From the NCBI GenBank assembly GCA_021822115.1, contig JAJZSA010000078.1:1-9987 (forward strand): a stretch of DNA of 9,987 nt, given 5' to 3'. This stretch comes from Pseudomonadota bacterium. Lineage in GTDB: Bacteria > Pseudomonadota > Gammaproteobacteria > Burkholderiales > Gallionellaceae. Under the pieces are notes generated by a model. That model was not told the origin of the DNA, made no database searches, and saw only the letters and a list, made by a program, of their open reading frames with translations. A program made the translations under genes and the position numbers. Position 1 is the stretch's first letter. Each line of letters opens with the position of its first letter. Shown in pieces: positions 1 to 7,046 of this stretch.

Positions 1-524
1 ATCTCCAGGCCATTGTGGCGCGCCAGATCCAGCTGATGACCGAGACGCCGTTCGGCCCAGAACTCGATCCAGCTATCTGACCATGCGTTGGGTTGGGGCG
101 TGGTGCCGATGAAGTTGTCCTGCATGAAGCCGAAGCGTTCGGCTGTGCAGCGATGCAGGACGGCAAGTTGTGTGCCGAGCCTTGTTGCATCGCCGTGAGC
201 GTGCAGGTCCAGCTGCTCCAGCACCAGGAAGTTGTGGCCTTGAGCCGTGCCATGCGCGATGACGCAGGGTATGCGCAGCGTCTGTGTGGCGGCGAGGGCA
301 TTCAGACCGGCGGCCTCGGCCGCGAATCCTGTCCTGAGCCATGTCGAAGGGATCGCGGCGTGGCGGACATCGTTGAGTTTGACGAAATAGCACGAACCGT
401 CCGCCCCTTCGAGGCGATGGCTCCGGTTGATGTCGCCCCCGCTGACCGGTGTTTGTGCGCGCAGGTGGAACGGGCGCTGCGTCGCCTCCGCGATGGCGGC
501 GGCGACACGGTCCCACAAGGTCAT
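1..524 (-). CDS. Fructosamine/ketosamine-3-kinase family protein, 5' part (runs off left edge)
   Basis: The frame is open from an ATG at 524 to the window edge, giving the first 174 residues of a family that is usually about 290 long. Family members phosphorylate sugar amines on glycated proteins or metabolites in the cytoplasm so that the adduct breaks down. Visible family features are the glycine-rich SGGDIN loop (28-33), the lysine of YFVKLN (K49), the helix-C glutamate in FAAEAAGL (E70), the hinge-like LVLE (100-103), LGTQLAVLH (116-124), and FGFMQDNFIGTTPQPN followed by W..SWIEFWAERRL. The catalytic HGD motif would lie beyond the edge. The start overlaps the stop of the upstream kinase as ATGA, so the two are probably translationally coupled. 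About eight residues around 58-66 (IPSTWLRTG), between K49 and E70, are extra compared with what I expect of the family and coincide with the repeat at 320-358. The family call is firm; substrate and activity are not shown. Confidence 0.85.
   Translation of the reverse strand, partial: MTLWDRVAAAIAEATQRPFHLRAQTPVSGGDINRSHRLEGADGSCYFVKLNDVRHAAIPSTWLRTGFAAEAAGLNALAATQTLRIPCVIAHGTAQGHNFLVLEQLDLHAHGDATRLGTQLAVLHRCTAERFGFMQDNFIGTTPQPNAWSDSWIEFWAERRLGHQLDLARHNGLE
320..358. repeat. Dispersed palindromic repeat-like element inserted in frame in the fructosamine kinase gene
   Basis: On the minus strand CCGCGATCC is followed 20 bases later by GGATTCGCGG, so the ends pair over nine positions with one bulged T. 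The core reads CTTCGACATGGCTCAGGACA, close to the CTTCGACAGGCTCAGGACAGG type of short repeat scattered through many proteobacterial genomes (recalled, not searched). It sits in frame and adds no stop codon. Only this copy is in the window. Confidence 0.6.
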
Positions 525-1459
525 AGCTTGATGTCGAAACCGAAGTGTTGCTTGAACAGCGCCATGACCTCATCACGCGAATGGCGATGGTTCTGGCCAC
601 CGCGGCTGGCGATCTTGAGCGAACCCATCAGCGAAGCGAGACGTCCGCTGGTCTCCCAGTCCCAACCGGCCTGGATGCCGTATAGCAGACCGGCGCGATA
701 GGCGTCGCCGCAACCGGTGGGGTCGACGATGGCTTTGGCCTTCGGCGTGGGGATGGCGATGTGCTTGCCGTCGGCATGGACCATGGAGCCGTCGCCGCCC
801 ATGGTGACGATGAGTGCAGACACGCGCTGGGCGATATCGGCCAGTGACTTGCCGGTCTTCTCCTGCAACATCTTCGCTTCGTAATCGTTCAGCGTGACGT
901 AGTTGGAAAGCTCCACCATCTCCAGCAACTCGTCGCCGGAGAACATGGGCATGCCCTGACCCGGGTCGAACACGAAGGGGATGCCGGCCTCCGCCAGCTC
1001 GCGCGAATGCTTGAGCATGCCGTCACGGCCGTCCGGCGATACGATGGCAAGAGTGGCTTCATGCGCGTCCTTGATGTGGTTCAGGTGCGACATGCTCATC
1101 GCGCCGGGGTGGAAGGCGGTGATCTGGTTGTCGTCCAGGTCGGTAGTGATGAACGCCTGGCCGGTGAAATTTCCCTCGACATGTTTGATGTGGGTCTGCG
1201 GCAAACCGAGCTTGGTCAGGCGCGTGGCATAAGGGCCGAAGTCGTCGCCGACGGTGGCCATGATCAGCGGCTGGCCGCCCAGCATCTGCAGGTTGTAGGC
1301 GATGTTGCCGGCGCAGCCGCCGTATTCGCGGCGCATCTCGGGCACCAGGAAGGCAACGTTCAGGATGTGGATCTGTTCGGGCAGGATGTGTTTCTTGAAA
1401 TGGTCCTTGAACACCATGATGGTGTCGTAGGCCATGGAACCGCAGATGAGTGTCTTCAT
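521..1459 (-). CDS. PfkB-family carbohydrate (ribokinase/adenosine kinase-like) kinase
   Basis: A 312-residue cytoplasmic sugar or nucleoside kinase of the ribokinase fold, a typical family length. The N-terminal strand MKTLICGSMAYDT is followed by the first PfkB signature area, YGGCAGNIAYNL (46-57), and the second signature DPTGCGDAYRAG (246-257), whose D252 is the expected catalytic base and whose GCG forms the anion hole. IVTMGGDGS near 220 is the usual strand before the ATP site. I chose ATG 1459 over longer starts (1474, 1561) because AAGGG lies 5 bases upstream, homology-like sequence begins there, and the extended -10 box at 1491-1499 would be inside a longer gene. It overlaps the following fructosamine kinase-family gene by 4 bases (ATGA). 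The substrate cannot be read from sequence; the neighbour suggests a sugar or sugar-amine. Confidence 0.9.
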   Translation of the reverse strand: MKTLICGSMAYDTIMVFKDHFKKHILPEQIHILNVAFLVPEMRREYGGCAGNIAYNLQMLGGQPLIMATVGDDFGPYATRLTKLGLPQTHIKHVEGNFTGQAFITTDLDDNQITAFHPGAMSMSHLNHIKDAHEATLAIVSPDGRDGMLKHSRELAEAGIPFVFDPGQGMPMFSGDELLEMVELSNYVTLNDYEAKMLQEKTGKSLADIAQRVSALIVTMGGDGSMVHADGKHIAIPTPKAKAIVDPTGCGDAYRAGLLYGIQAGWDWETSGRLASLMGSLKIASRGGQNHRHSRDEVMALFKQHFGFDIKL

Positions 1460-1464
1460 GTTCG

Positions 1465-1469
1465 CCCTT
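1465..1469 (-). promoter_or_regulatory. Ribosome binding site deciding the PfkB kinase start
   Basis: AAGGG on the minus strand, 5 bases before ATG 1459. The in-frame upstream starts at 1474 and 1561 have no comparable site. Confidence 0.6.
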
Positions 1470-1490
1470 GTCATGTGGATAAGCGTCTGG

Positions 1491-1499
1491 ATTATATCA
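1491..1499 (-). promoter_or_regulatory. Extended -10 promoter of the PfkB kinase operon
   Basis: The minus strand reads TGATATAAT: a perfect TATAAT preceded by the extended -10 TGn element. The -35 position (about 1514-1519, CCAGTC) is poor, which is usual for extended -10 promoters. Transcription would start about 25 bases before ATG 1459. Confidence 0.55.
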
Positions 1500-1511
1500 A
1501 GGCGGCAGGGG

Positions 1512-1539
1512 ATGACTGGTCGTCGATAAACGTTACAAT
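1512..1539 (+). promoter_or_regulatory. Possible sigma-70-like promoter of the usp-kef operon
   Basis: ATGACT (1512-1517), a 16-base spacer, then TACAAT (1534-1539), matching the consensus at 4 and 5 of 6 positions. This would leave a leader of about 30 bases before ATG 1579. Its -35 box overlaps the -35 position of the divergent kinase promoter. Confidence 0.35.
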
Positions 1540-1578
1540 CGGGACAGGGTAGCCACGTCAAGCCATGAAAGGACCGCC

Positions 1579-2460
1579 ATGCCGATCCCGCAACGCATCA
1601 TCGCAGCCACCGATTTTTCCGTCAGCGCCACGCAGGCAGTGCGTCAGGCCGCCCATCTGTCGCGCGCTTGGGGCGCCGAGCTGCTGCTGGTGCATGTGTT
1701 CAACGACAGCGTGTGGGCCAGCCTGCGCGCGGTGTATGACCTGCCCGGCTGGAACGACGTGAAACCGGTGGTCAACCAGCGCGCCCGTTTGATGCAGCTG
1801 GGCAAGGAGATCAGTGCCGAGTTCGGCGTGCCGGTGCAGGTGGAGATCCTGACCGGACGCGCCTCGCAGCAGATCGGCGAGATCGTCGCCGCGCGTCGCG
1901 CCGACCTGCTGGTGGTGGGCGAGCACGGCGAGAACTGGGTGCGCGACATCGTGCTCGGCGGTACCGCGCTCAAGGTGATCGAGGCCGCGCGCATCCCGGT
2001 GCTGCTGGTGCGCCGCAACCAGCCCGGCGACTATCGCGATGCGGTGATCGCCACCGATTTCTCCGCTTCTGCGGAACATGCCGCGCGTCTGGCGCTGGCC
2101 GCTTTCCCGCAGACGCAGAAGGTGTTGGTGCATGCCTGGCTGGTACCGCTGGAGGCCAGCATGCGGCTGGGTGGCGCGCGCGAGGAAGACATCGAACGTT
2201 TCCGCGAGCGCGAGTTCGCCCAGGCGCAGCAGGGGCTGGATGCTTTCGTGCAACGGCTGGGCGCAGCACCGGACGCATTGCAGCCGTTGGCCCTGCAAGG
2301 CTCGCCGGCCAGCGTCATCTTCGACCAGGCCGAGGCGCGCGGCAGCGACCTGGTCGTGATCGGCAAGCATGGCGGCAGTCCGTTCGATGAGCGCCTGCTG
2401 GGCAGCGTCACGCAAAACATCCTGTACCACGCGGCCTGTGACGTATTGCTGACCGCCTGA
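1579..2460 (+). CDS. Tandem-domain universal stress protein (two UspA domains)
   Basis: 293 residues, twice the length of a single UspA, with two copies of the fold: about 1-147 and 150-293. Each begins with the same ATDFS turn (10-14 and 158-162) and ends with an ATP-binding loop. In domain 2 the loop is a complete G-2x-G-9x-GS (GKHG at 262-265, then G275-S276). In domain 1 it is GEHG (114-117) followed by G127-G128-T129, a slightly altered version that may bind nucleotide less well. There is no signal peptide or membrane segment, so it is cytoplasmic. AAAGGA lies 5 bases before the ATG. The Kef-type antiporter gene follows after 5 bases, so the two are almost certainly co-transcribed; a role in sensing energy or stress state for the antiporter is an inference from this linkage and from known Usp-transporter associations. 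Confidence 0.92.
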   Translation: MPIPQRIIAATDFSVSATQAVRQAAHLSRAWGAELLLVHVFNDSVWASLRAVYDLPGWNDVKPVVNQRARLMQLGKEISAEFGVPVQVEILTGRASQQIGEIVAARRADLLVVGEHGENWVRDIVLGGTALKVIEAARIPVLLVRRNQPGDYRDAVIATDFSASAEHAARLALAAFPQTQKVLVHAWLVPLEASMRLGGAREEDIERFREREFAQAQQGLDAFVQRLGAAPDALQPLALQGSPASVIFDQAEARGSDLVVIGKHGGSPFDERLLGSVTQNILYHAACDVLLTA

Positions 2461-2465
2461 GCACG

Positions 2466-4148
2466 ATGATGGGACACCTCGCACAGATCATCCTGCTGCT
2501 GGCCGTCACCGTCGCCGTCATCGTCATCTTCCAGCGCCTGAGGTTCCCCACTGCGCTGGGCTATCTGCTGGTCGGCGTTATCCTCGGGCCGTATACCGCC
2601 GGGCCGACCGTCTATGTGCCCGAGTTCAAGGCGCTCGCCGAGTTCGGTGTGGTGTTCCTGCTGTTCACCATCGGCCTCAGTTTCTCGCTGCCGCAGATGC
2701 ATGCGCTACGCCATCAGGTGTTCGGGCTGGGCACCGGCCAGGTGCTGCTTACCACGCTGCTGGTCGGCGTCATCGTCTGGCTGGCGGGATTGCCGGCCGA
2801 GGTGGCGTTCGTGGTCGGTGCGGTGTTCGCGCAGTCTTCCACCACCATCATCGGCAGCCTGCTCACCGAGCAAGGTGAAGAGAACAGCCAGCATGGCCGG
2901 CTCGGTCTGGCCATGTCGGTGTTCCAGGATGTCACGGCGGTGCCCTTCCTGATCATCATCCCGGTACTGGGCACGGCGGTCGGCGCGGCCGCGCTGACCG
3001 GGGCGCTGGGCTGGGCGCTGGTCAAGGCGCTGATCGCGTTCGCGCTGGTGTTCTTCGTCGGGCGCTGGCTGCTGCGTCCGCTGTTCCACATGGTGTCCGA
3101 ACGGCGCTCGCTCGAAGTGTTCACGCTGGCGGTGCTGCTGGTCGCGCTGCTGGCGGCCTGGGGTACCAACCTGTTCGGCCTGTCGCTGGCGTTCGGCGCC
3201 TTCCTCGCCGGCATGATGCTGGGCGAGACCGAGTTCCGCCACCAGGTGGAATCCAGCATCCGGCCGTTCCGCGACGTGTTGCTCGGCCTGTTCTTCATCG
3301 GTATCGGCATGCGCTTCGATCCGGCTTCCATCCCGCCGATCTGGCACTGGGCGCTGCTCGGTGCGCTGCTCATCGTGCTCAGCAAGACGCTGATCGTCGC
3401 GGCCATGATGCGTCGCAGCGGGATCGATGCGGCCGTATCCTGGCGCACCGGTCTGCTGCTGGCGGTGGGCGGCGAGTTCGGGCTGGCGCTGATCGCCATC
3501 GCACTCGATTCCGGCGTGCTCGATGAGCGGCTGGGGCAGATCGCGATCACCTCGGTGTTACTGTCGCTGGTCATCGGTGCCGTCATGATCCGCTTCAATG
3601 CGGCGATCTCGGCGTGGCTGGTGGCGGAATCTGCCCAGGCCAGCCAGGAAACCTTGCTCGGTGCTGCAGAGCAGCAGGTGGTGATCGGTGGCTACGGGCG
3701 TGTCGGCCATACCATCGCGGTGCTGTTGCAGACCAGCGGTGTACCCTTCGTGGTGTTCGACAGCGATGCCCGTCGCGTCGCCCAGGGACGGGCGGACGGC
3801 CTACCTGTGCTGTATGGCGATATCGCCGATCCGGAACTGCTCACCGCCATCCATGTGGAGCGTGCCGCACTGGTGGTGATCACCATCGACCATGCGGCGA
3901 GCGCGCTGCGCACGGTGCATTTCCTGCGCAAGCATTGCCCGCAGGTGCCGGTCGTCGCCCGGGCGCGCGACTTGCAGGCCAGTTCACAGTTGATGACGGC
4001 AGGGGCGACGCATGCATACCCCGAGGCCATCGAGGCCAGTCTGCGTCTGGGCGCATCCGCCCTGCAGATCCTGCAGGTGCCGCAGAGCGACATCGAGCGC
4101 GTGATGCAGACGGTGCGCGACCTGGATTATCGACCGGTGCTGGAATGA
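2466..4148 (+). CDS. Kef-type CPA2 K+/H+ antiporter with C-terminal TrkA-N (RCK) domain
   Basis: 560 residues; KefB and KefC are about 600. Residues 1-390 form the CPA2 antiporter domain, a string of hydrophobic helices in the inner membrane. It has the Gln-Asp pair of Kef proteins (SVFQDVTAVP, Q154-D155) in place of the Asp-Asp of electrogenic relatives, then LAFGAFLAGMMLGETEF (240-257), LLGLFFIGIGM and GGEFGL (335-340). Residues 403-560 form a cytoplasmic NAD(H)-binding RCK domain with GGYGRVG (408-414) and an acidic D432 at the end of strand 2. The regulatory loop that reads HALETDIEP in KefC is HQVESSIRP here (259-267), losing two acidic residues. It starts 5 bases after usp with a tandem ATGATG (2466 or 2469) and weak ribosome binding, suggesting coupling. 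It probably exports K+ in exchange for H+; glutathione gating as in E. coli is doubtful. Confidence 0.9.
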   Translation: MMGHLAQIILLLAVTVAVIVIFQRLRFPTALGYLLVGVILGPYTAGPTVYVPEFKALAEFGVVFLLFTIGLSFSLPQMHALRHQVFGLGTGQVLLTTLLVGVIVWLAGLPAEVAFVVGAVFAQSSTTIIGSLLTEQGEENSQHGRLGLAMSVFQDVTAVPFLIIIPVLGTAVGAAALTGALGWALVKALIAFALVFFVGRWLLRPLFHMVSERRSLEVFTLAVLLVALLAAWGTNLFGLSLAFGAFLAGMMLGETEFRHQVESSIRPFRDVLLGLFFIGIGMRFDPASIPPIWHWALLGALLIVLSKTLIVAAMMRRSGIDAAVSWRTGLLLAVGGEFGLALIAIALDSGVLDERLGQIAITSVLLSLVIGAVMIRFNAAISAWLVAESAQASQETLLGAAEQQVVIGGYGRVGHTIAVLLQTSGVPFVVFDSDARRVAQGRADGLPVLYGDIADPELLTAIHVERAALVVITIDHAASALRTVHFLRKHCPQVPVVARARDLQASSQLMTAGATHAYPEAIEASLRLGASALQILQVPQSDIERVMQTVRDLDYRPVLE

Positions 4149-4153
4149 AGCGA

Positions 4154-4167
4154 GCGCGCAGGCGCGT
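4154..4167. terminator. Possible short bidirectional hairpin between convergent genes
   Basis: GCGCGC and GCGCGT flank AG in the 25-bp gap between two convergent stop codons; a stem of about five pairs with a CAGG loop can form. There is no T-run on either side, so intrinsic termination is uncertain. Confidence 0.25.
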
Positions 4168-4173
4168 GCCGGT

Positions 4174-5757
4174 TCACGGTTTGTTGCCCAGCATGAATGC
4201 GGCTTTCACTGCTTGTTGCGTGGCGCGGCGCAGCATGCTGGCGGCGCGCAGCCGGATCTCCATCTCCGACACCGCCAGCGTGCCGTGTGCACCGGCCTCC
4301 AGTAGCCAGGATTTCACTGCCTGATAGTGTTCTTCCAGTGTGCGTTGTGCCCGTGCGGTCTCCGCGCGGTCGGCCAGTTCGATGGCCGGGTCGACGGCAT
4401 CCAGCAAGGCTTGCGCCTGGGCGGCGAACTTGCCGGCCTCGACCGGTGCCGGGGTGTCGGTCTCGCGCATCGTCGCGGCGAGGTCCACCGCCAGTTCGGC
4501 CAGCGTCTCGTAATAGCGCGCGATGCGCAGGATGTCGGGCAGACGCTGCGCGTTCTCCGCCGACATCTCGGTGCGGCTGAGGCGCATCACGAAATCCGCG
4601 ATGGCATGGTTCAGACTGAGCACGGTCTGCCGTTCGCGCTCCAGCTTGTCCGCGGCTTCGCCCCCGGTCGCATCGCGCAGGGCACGCAGCGCGATGCCGC
4701 CCATGCGCCGCACTTCCTGGTGCAGCGCGTCCAGCGCCAGGGTGGGTACGCCGAGCACGTTGGCGTCCAGATGTTTCGGTCTCGCCTCGTCCTCTTCCGC
4801 GGTGCGGAAGCGTCGCTCCAGGAAGCGGGTGAGATGGCCGGCCAGCGGCCACATCAGTGCCACGCCGAGCAGGTTGAACACACTGTGGAACAGGGCGAGG
4901 AAAGCTGCCGGCGCCGGGTCGAGATGCAGCAGTTCGCGCAGCATGCCGAGCAGGCCGATCAGCAGCGGCAACAATAGCAGCGCCACCGCGCCGGTGAGCA
5001 CGTTGAACAGCACATGCGCACTGGCGGCGCGTTTCGCGTTCGGCGTGGCGCCGATGGCGGCGATCAGCGCGGTCACCGTGGTGCCGACGTTGGCGCCGAT
5101 CACCACGGCGGCGGCGGCCTCGATGCTGATCATGCCACTCTCGGCCGCGGTGAAGGCCAGCACCAGCGAGGCGGCCGATGCCTGCATCAGTACGGTCATC
5201 AGGATGCCGGACAGCACCATCACCAGGATGCCCAGCATGCCCTCGAACTCGCGCAGCGAGAAACCGCTGGCGCTGCCGGCGAAGGATTCCTTCAGCAGGT
5301 CGATGCCGAGGAACAGCACGCCGAAACCGGCCAGCGCCAGCCCGAGCGCGCCGCGTCGCTCGCGCTCGCCGGACAGGCGCAGCGCCATGCCGATGCCGAT
5401 CAGCGGCAGCGCCAGCGCGTCGATCTTGAACTTGAGGCCGACCAGCGCCACCAGCCAGCCGGTCATGGTGGTGCCGACGTTGGAGCCGAACAGCACCCAC
5501 AGCGACTGTCCCAGCGTGAGCAGGCCGGCGTTGACGAAACCGATGGTGGCCACCGTCACCGCGCTGGAGGACTGCACCAGCGCGGTCACCAGCGCGCCGG
5601 CCGCCAGGCCGCGCAGACGTGTGCGCGTCGAGCGGGCGAGGATGCCTTCCAGCGCCGGACCGGCGGCCAGTTTGAGGCCGTCGGTCATCAGTCCCATGCC
5701 GAGCAGGAACAGGCCGATGCCGCCGAGCAGTTTGCCGAGAGATTCCCAGTCTGCCAT
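4174..5757 (-). CDS. Na+/phosphate cotransporter family protein with PhoU-like C-terminal domain
   Basis: 527 residues, the size of bacterial NptA/YjbB-type proteins with a PhoU tail. Residues 1-310 are hydrophobic and hold the two inverted repeats of the family. Repeat 1 has GALVTALVQSSSA (54-66) and GSNVGTT (91-97). Repeat 2 has GILMTVLMQASAA (184-196) and GANVGTT (221-227). QSSSA is the substrate-binding hallmark; in repeat 2 it is altered to QASAA. Residues about 340-520 are a charged, helical, cytoplasmic PhoU-like region. It likely moves phosphate with Na+ across the inner membrane; YjbB-type members are known to act in phosphate export, so direction is open. The start at 5757 has only a weak TGAG upstream, but begins 12 bases after the stop of the preceding antiporter gene, so it is the last gene of that operon. 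Confidence 0.9.
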   Translation of the reverse strand: MADWESLGKLLGGIGLFLLGMGLMTDGLKLAAGPALEGILARSTRTRLRGLAAGALVTALVQSSSAVTVATIGFVNAGLLTLGQSLWVLFGSNVGTTMTGWLVALVGLKFKIDALALPLIGIGMALRLSGERERRGALGLALAGFGVLFLGIDLLKESFAGSASGFSLREFEGMLGILVMVLSGILMTVLMQASAASLVLAFTAAESGMISIEAAAAVVIGANVGTTVTALIAAIGATPNAKRAASAHVLFNVLTGAVALLLLPLLIGLLGMLRELLHLDPAPAAFLALFHSVFNLLGVALMWPLAGHLTRFLERRFRTAEEDEARPKHLDANVLGVPTLALDALHQEVRRMGGIALRALRDATGGEAADKLERERQTVLSLNHAIADFVMRLSRTEMSAENAQRLPDILRIARYYETLAELAVDLAATMRETDTPAPVEAGKFAAQAQALLDAVDPAIELADRAETARAQRTLEEHYQAVKSWLLEAGAHGTLAVSEMEIRLRAASMLRRATQQAVKAAFMLGNKP

Positions 5758-5769
5758 CTCAATGATCCA

Positions 5770-6981
5770 TCACGGATGACGGTTGTAGAACCATTTCAGC
5801 AGGAAGGGCGGCGACATGGTGGTCAGCGCGATGACGATCAGCAGGCCGGCATACAGCTCGCCGTTGAGGATGCCCTGGCTGAAGCCGAGCTGCGCGAAGA
5901 TCAGGCCCACCTCGCCGCGCGGGATCATGGACAGACCGATCGCCAACTGCTTCGGGCGCGGTTCGCGGATGAAGAACCCGGCGCCCAGTTTGCCGACGAA
6001 GGCGACCAGCAACAACAAACCCGCCAGTTCCCACACGAAGGGAGAGTCCCAGTTCACCGCATTCAGGTTGAGCGAGACGCCCACCATCACGAAGAACAGC
6101 GGCGAGAAGGTGTGGATCAGCGGGCGCACCTGTTCTTCCAGGCGATGTGCCAGTTTGGGGCTGGGTTTGAATTCGACGGCAGGACGCTTGCCCATCCACA
6201 GGCGGAAACCGAAATGCTGGCTGAAGGCCAGACCCGCCGCGAAGCCGCCCATGATCTCCGGCGCCCCGACGGCATGCGCCAGCCAGGAGAACAGCAGGAT
6301 CATCGCCAGCGCCATGGTCAGCAACAGCCCCGGGGTGGCGGCGCGCTGGTCAAGGCGGTCGATCAGCATCGAGGCCAGCTTGGCCACCAGCGGGGTGAGG
6401 ACCATGAACAGCAGGATATACAGCGCGACCTCGCCCAGCACATCGTACGAAGCATGCTGGCCGATCACCAGTTGATAGAGGAAGGCCAGCGCCAGCACGC
6501 CGAGGATGTCGTCCAGCACCGCCGCACCGATCACGATCTGCGCTTCATCGGTATGCCGTTTGCCGAGGCCGTCCAGCACGCGCACGGTGATGCCGATACT
6601 GGTCGCGGTCAGCGTGCCGCCGATGAACAGGGCGGTCAGATCGGGCAAGCCGAACACGACGGCGCTGACGCCGTAGCCGAGTATGAACGGCAGCGCGAAG
6701 CCGACCAGCGCCACCACATACGGCTTGATGCCGGAACGCGCCAGGCGCGACAGATCGGTATCCATGCCCACCTCGAACAGCAGCAGGATGATGCCGATCT
6801 CGGCCAGCAGCTTCATGGTGGTGTCGGGAGACACCCAGCCGAGCACCGAAGGACCGATGAGCAGGCCCGCCAGCAGTTCGCCGATCACCGGCGGGATGCC
6901 GAAGCGTGCGGCGGTCTCCGAGAACAGCCGCGCGGCGATCAGGATGATGGCGAGGAAGAGGAAGAATTGGTGCAGTTCCAT
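5770..6981 (-). CDS. CPA2 cation:proton antiporter, NapA-like (Asp-Asp type)
   Basis: 403 residues, nearly all membrane helices, with no RCK or other cytoplasmic domain. The N-terminus (IPPVIGELLAGLLIGPSVLG, about 29-48) is typical of CPA2 antiporters. The core motifs are LTATSIGIT (124-132), the unwound helix of the ion path, and VLDDILG (155-161), whose D157-D158 pair marks electrogenic Na+/H+ exchangers such as NapA. IPRGEVGLI (353-361) is a second signature. The family swaps Na+ (or K+) for H+ in the inner membrane, for pH and sodium control. GGGAG 5 bases before ATG 6981 supports the start. The next gene, the Na+/phosphate cotransporter, follows after 12 bases, so Na+ export here and Na+ use there may be linked (inference). 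The cation preferred cannot be read from sequence. Confidence 0.92.
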   Translation of the reverse strand: MELHQFFLFLAIILIAARLFSETAARFGIPPVIGELLAGLLIGPSVLGWVSPDTTMKLLAEIGIILLLFEVGMDTDLSRLARSGIKPYVVALVGFALPFILGYGVSAVVFGLPDLTALFIGGTLTATSIGITVRVLDGLGKRHTDEAQIVIGAAVLDDILGVLALAFLYQLVIGQHASYDVLGEVALYILLFMVLTPLVAKLASMLIDRLDQRAATPGLLLTMALAMILLFSWLAHAVGAPEIMGGFAAGLAFSQHFGFRLWMGKRPAVEFKPSPKLAHRLEEQVRPLIHTFSPLFFVMVGVSLNLNAVNWDSPFVWELAGLLLLVAFVGKLGAGFFIREPRPKQLAIGLSMIPRGEVGLIFAQLGFSQGILNGELYAGLLIVIALTTMSPPFLLKWFYNRHP

Positions 6982-7030
6982 GAAGGCTCCCGAGGATCAG
7001 TTGCCCCGATGATACAACGGTGTCTTATGG

Positions 7031-7046
7031 CGCTGCGTGTTCAGCG
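7031..7046 (-). terminator. Small hairpin directly after the beta-barrel gene stop
   Basis: CGCTG and CAGCG pair around a 6-base loop immediately downstream of the TGA at 7047-7049. There is no T-run after it. It could attenuate transcription or protect the upstream message rather than terminate. The rest of the 65-bp gap (6982-7046) holds the ribosome binding site of the antiporter and a TATCAT (minus strand, 7009-7014) that might be a weak -10 box. Confidence 0.25.

Noticed and set aside
73..600. 175-codon minus-strand ORF overlapping the fructosamine kinase gene
   Set aside because: It is out of frame with the family motifs. Its DPFDMAQDR segment is just another frame of the palindromic repeat.
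1460..1561. Longer N-terminus for the PfkB kinase (start at 1561)
   Set aside because: The extra residues lack family similarity, and the stretch contains the ribosome binding site and the extended -10 box.
1565..1762. ATG at 1565 as start of a 65-codon gene
   Set aside because: Out of frame with the Usp domains; the AAAGGA just after it serves ATG 1579.
1558..2484. 308-codon minus-strand ORF antisense to the universal stress gene
   Set aside because: His/Gln/Arg-rich antisense frame; the plus strand has two complete UspA domains.
3614..4324. 236-codon plus-strand ORF across the end of the Kef gene
   Set aside because: A shadow in another frame of the RCK domain with Arg/Ala-rich composition; the real frame shows GGYGRVG and ends at 4148.
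4127..5500. 457-codon minus-strand ORF in another frame of the Na+/phosphate transporter gene
   Set aside because: Arg/Gly/Ala-rich, low complexity, no family features; the overlapping frame encodes a complete transporter.
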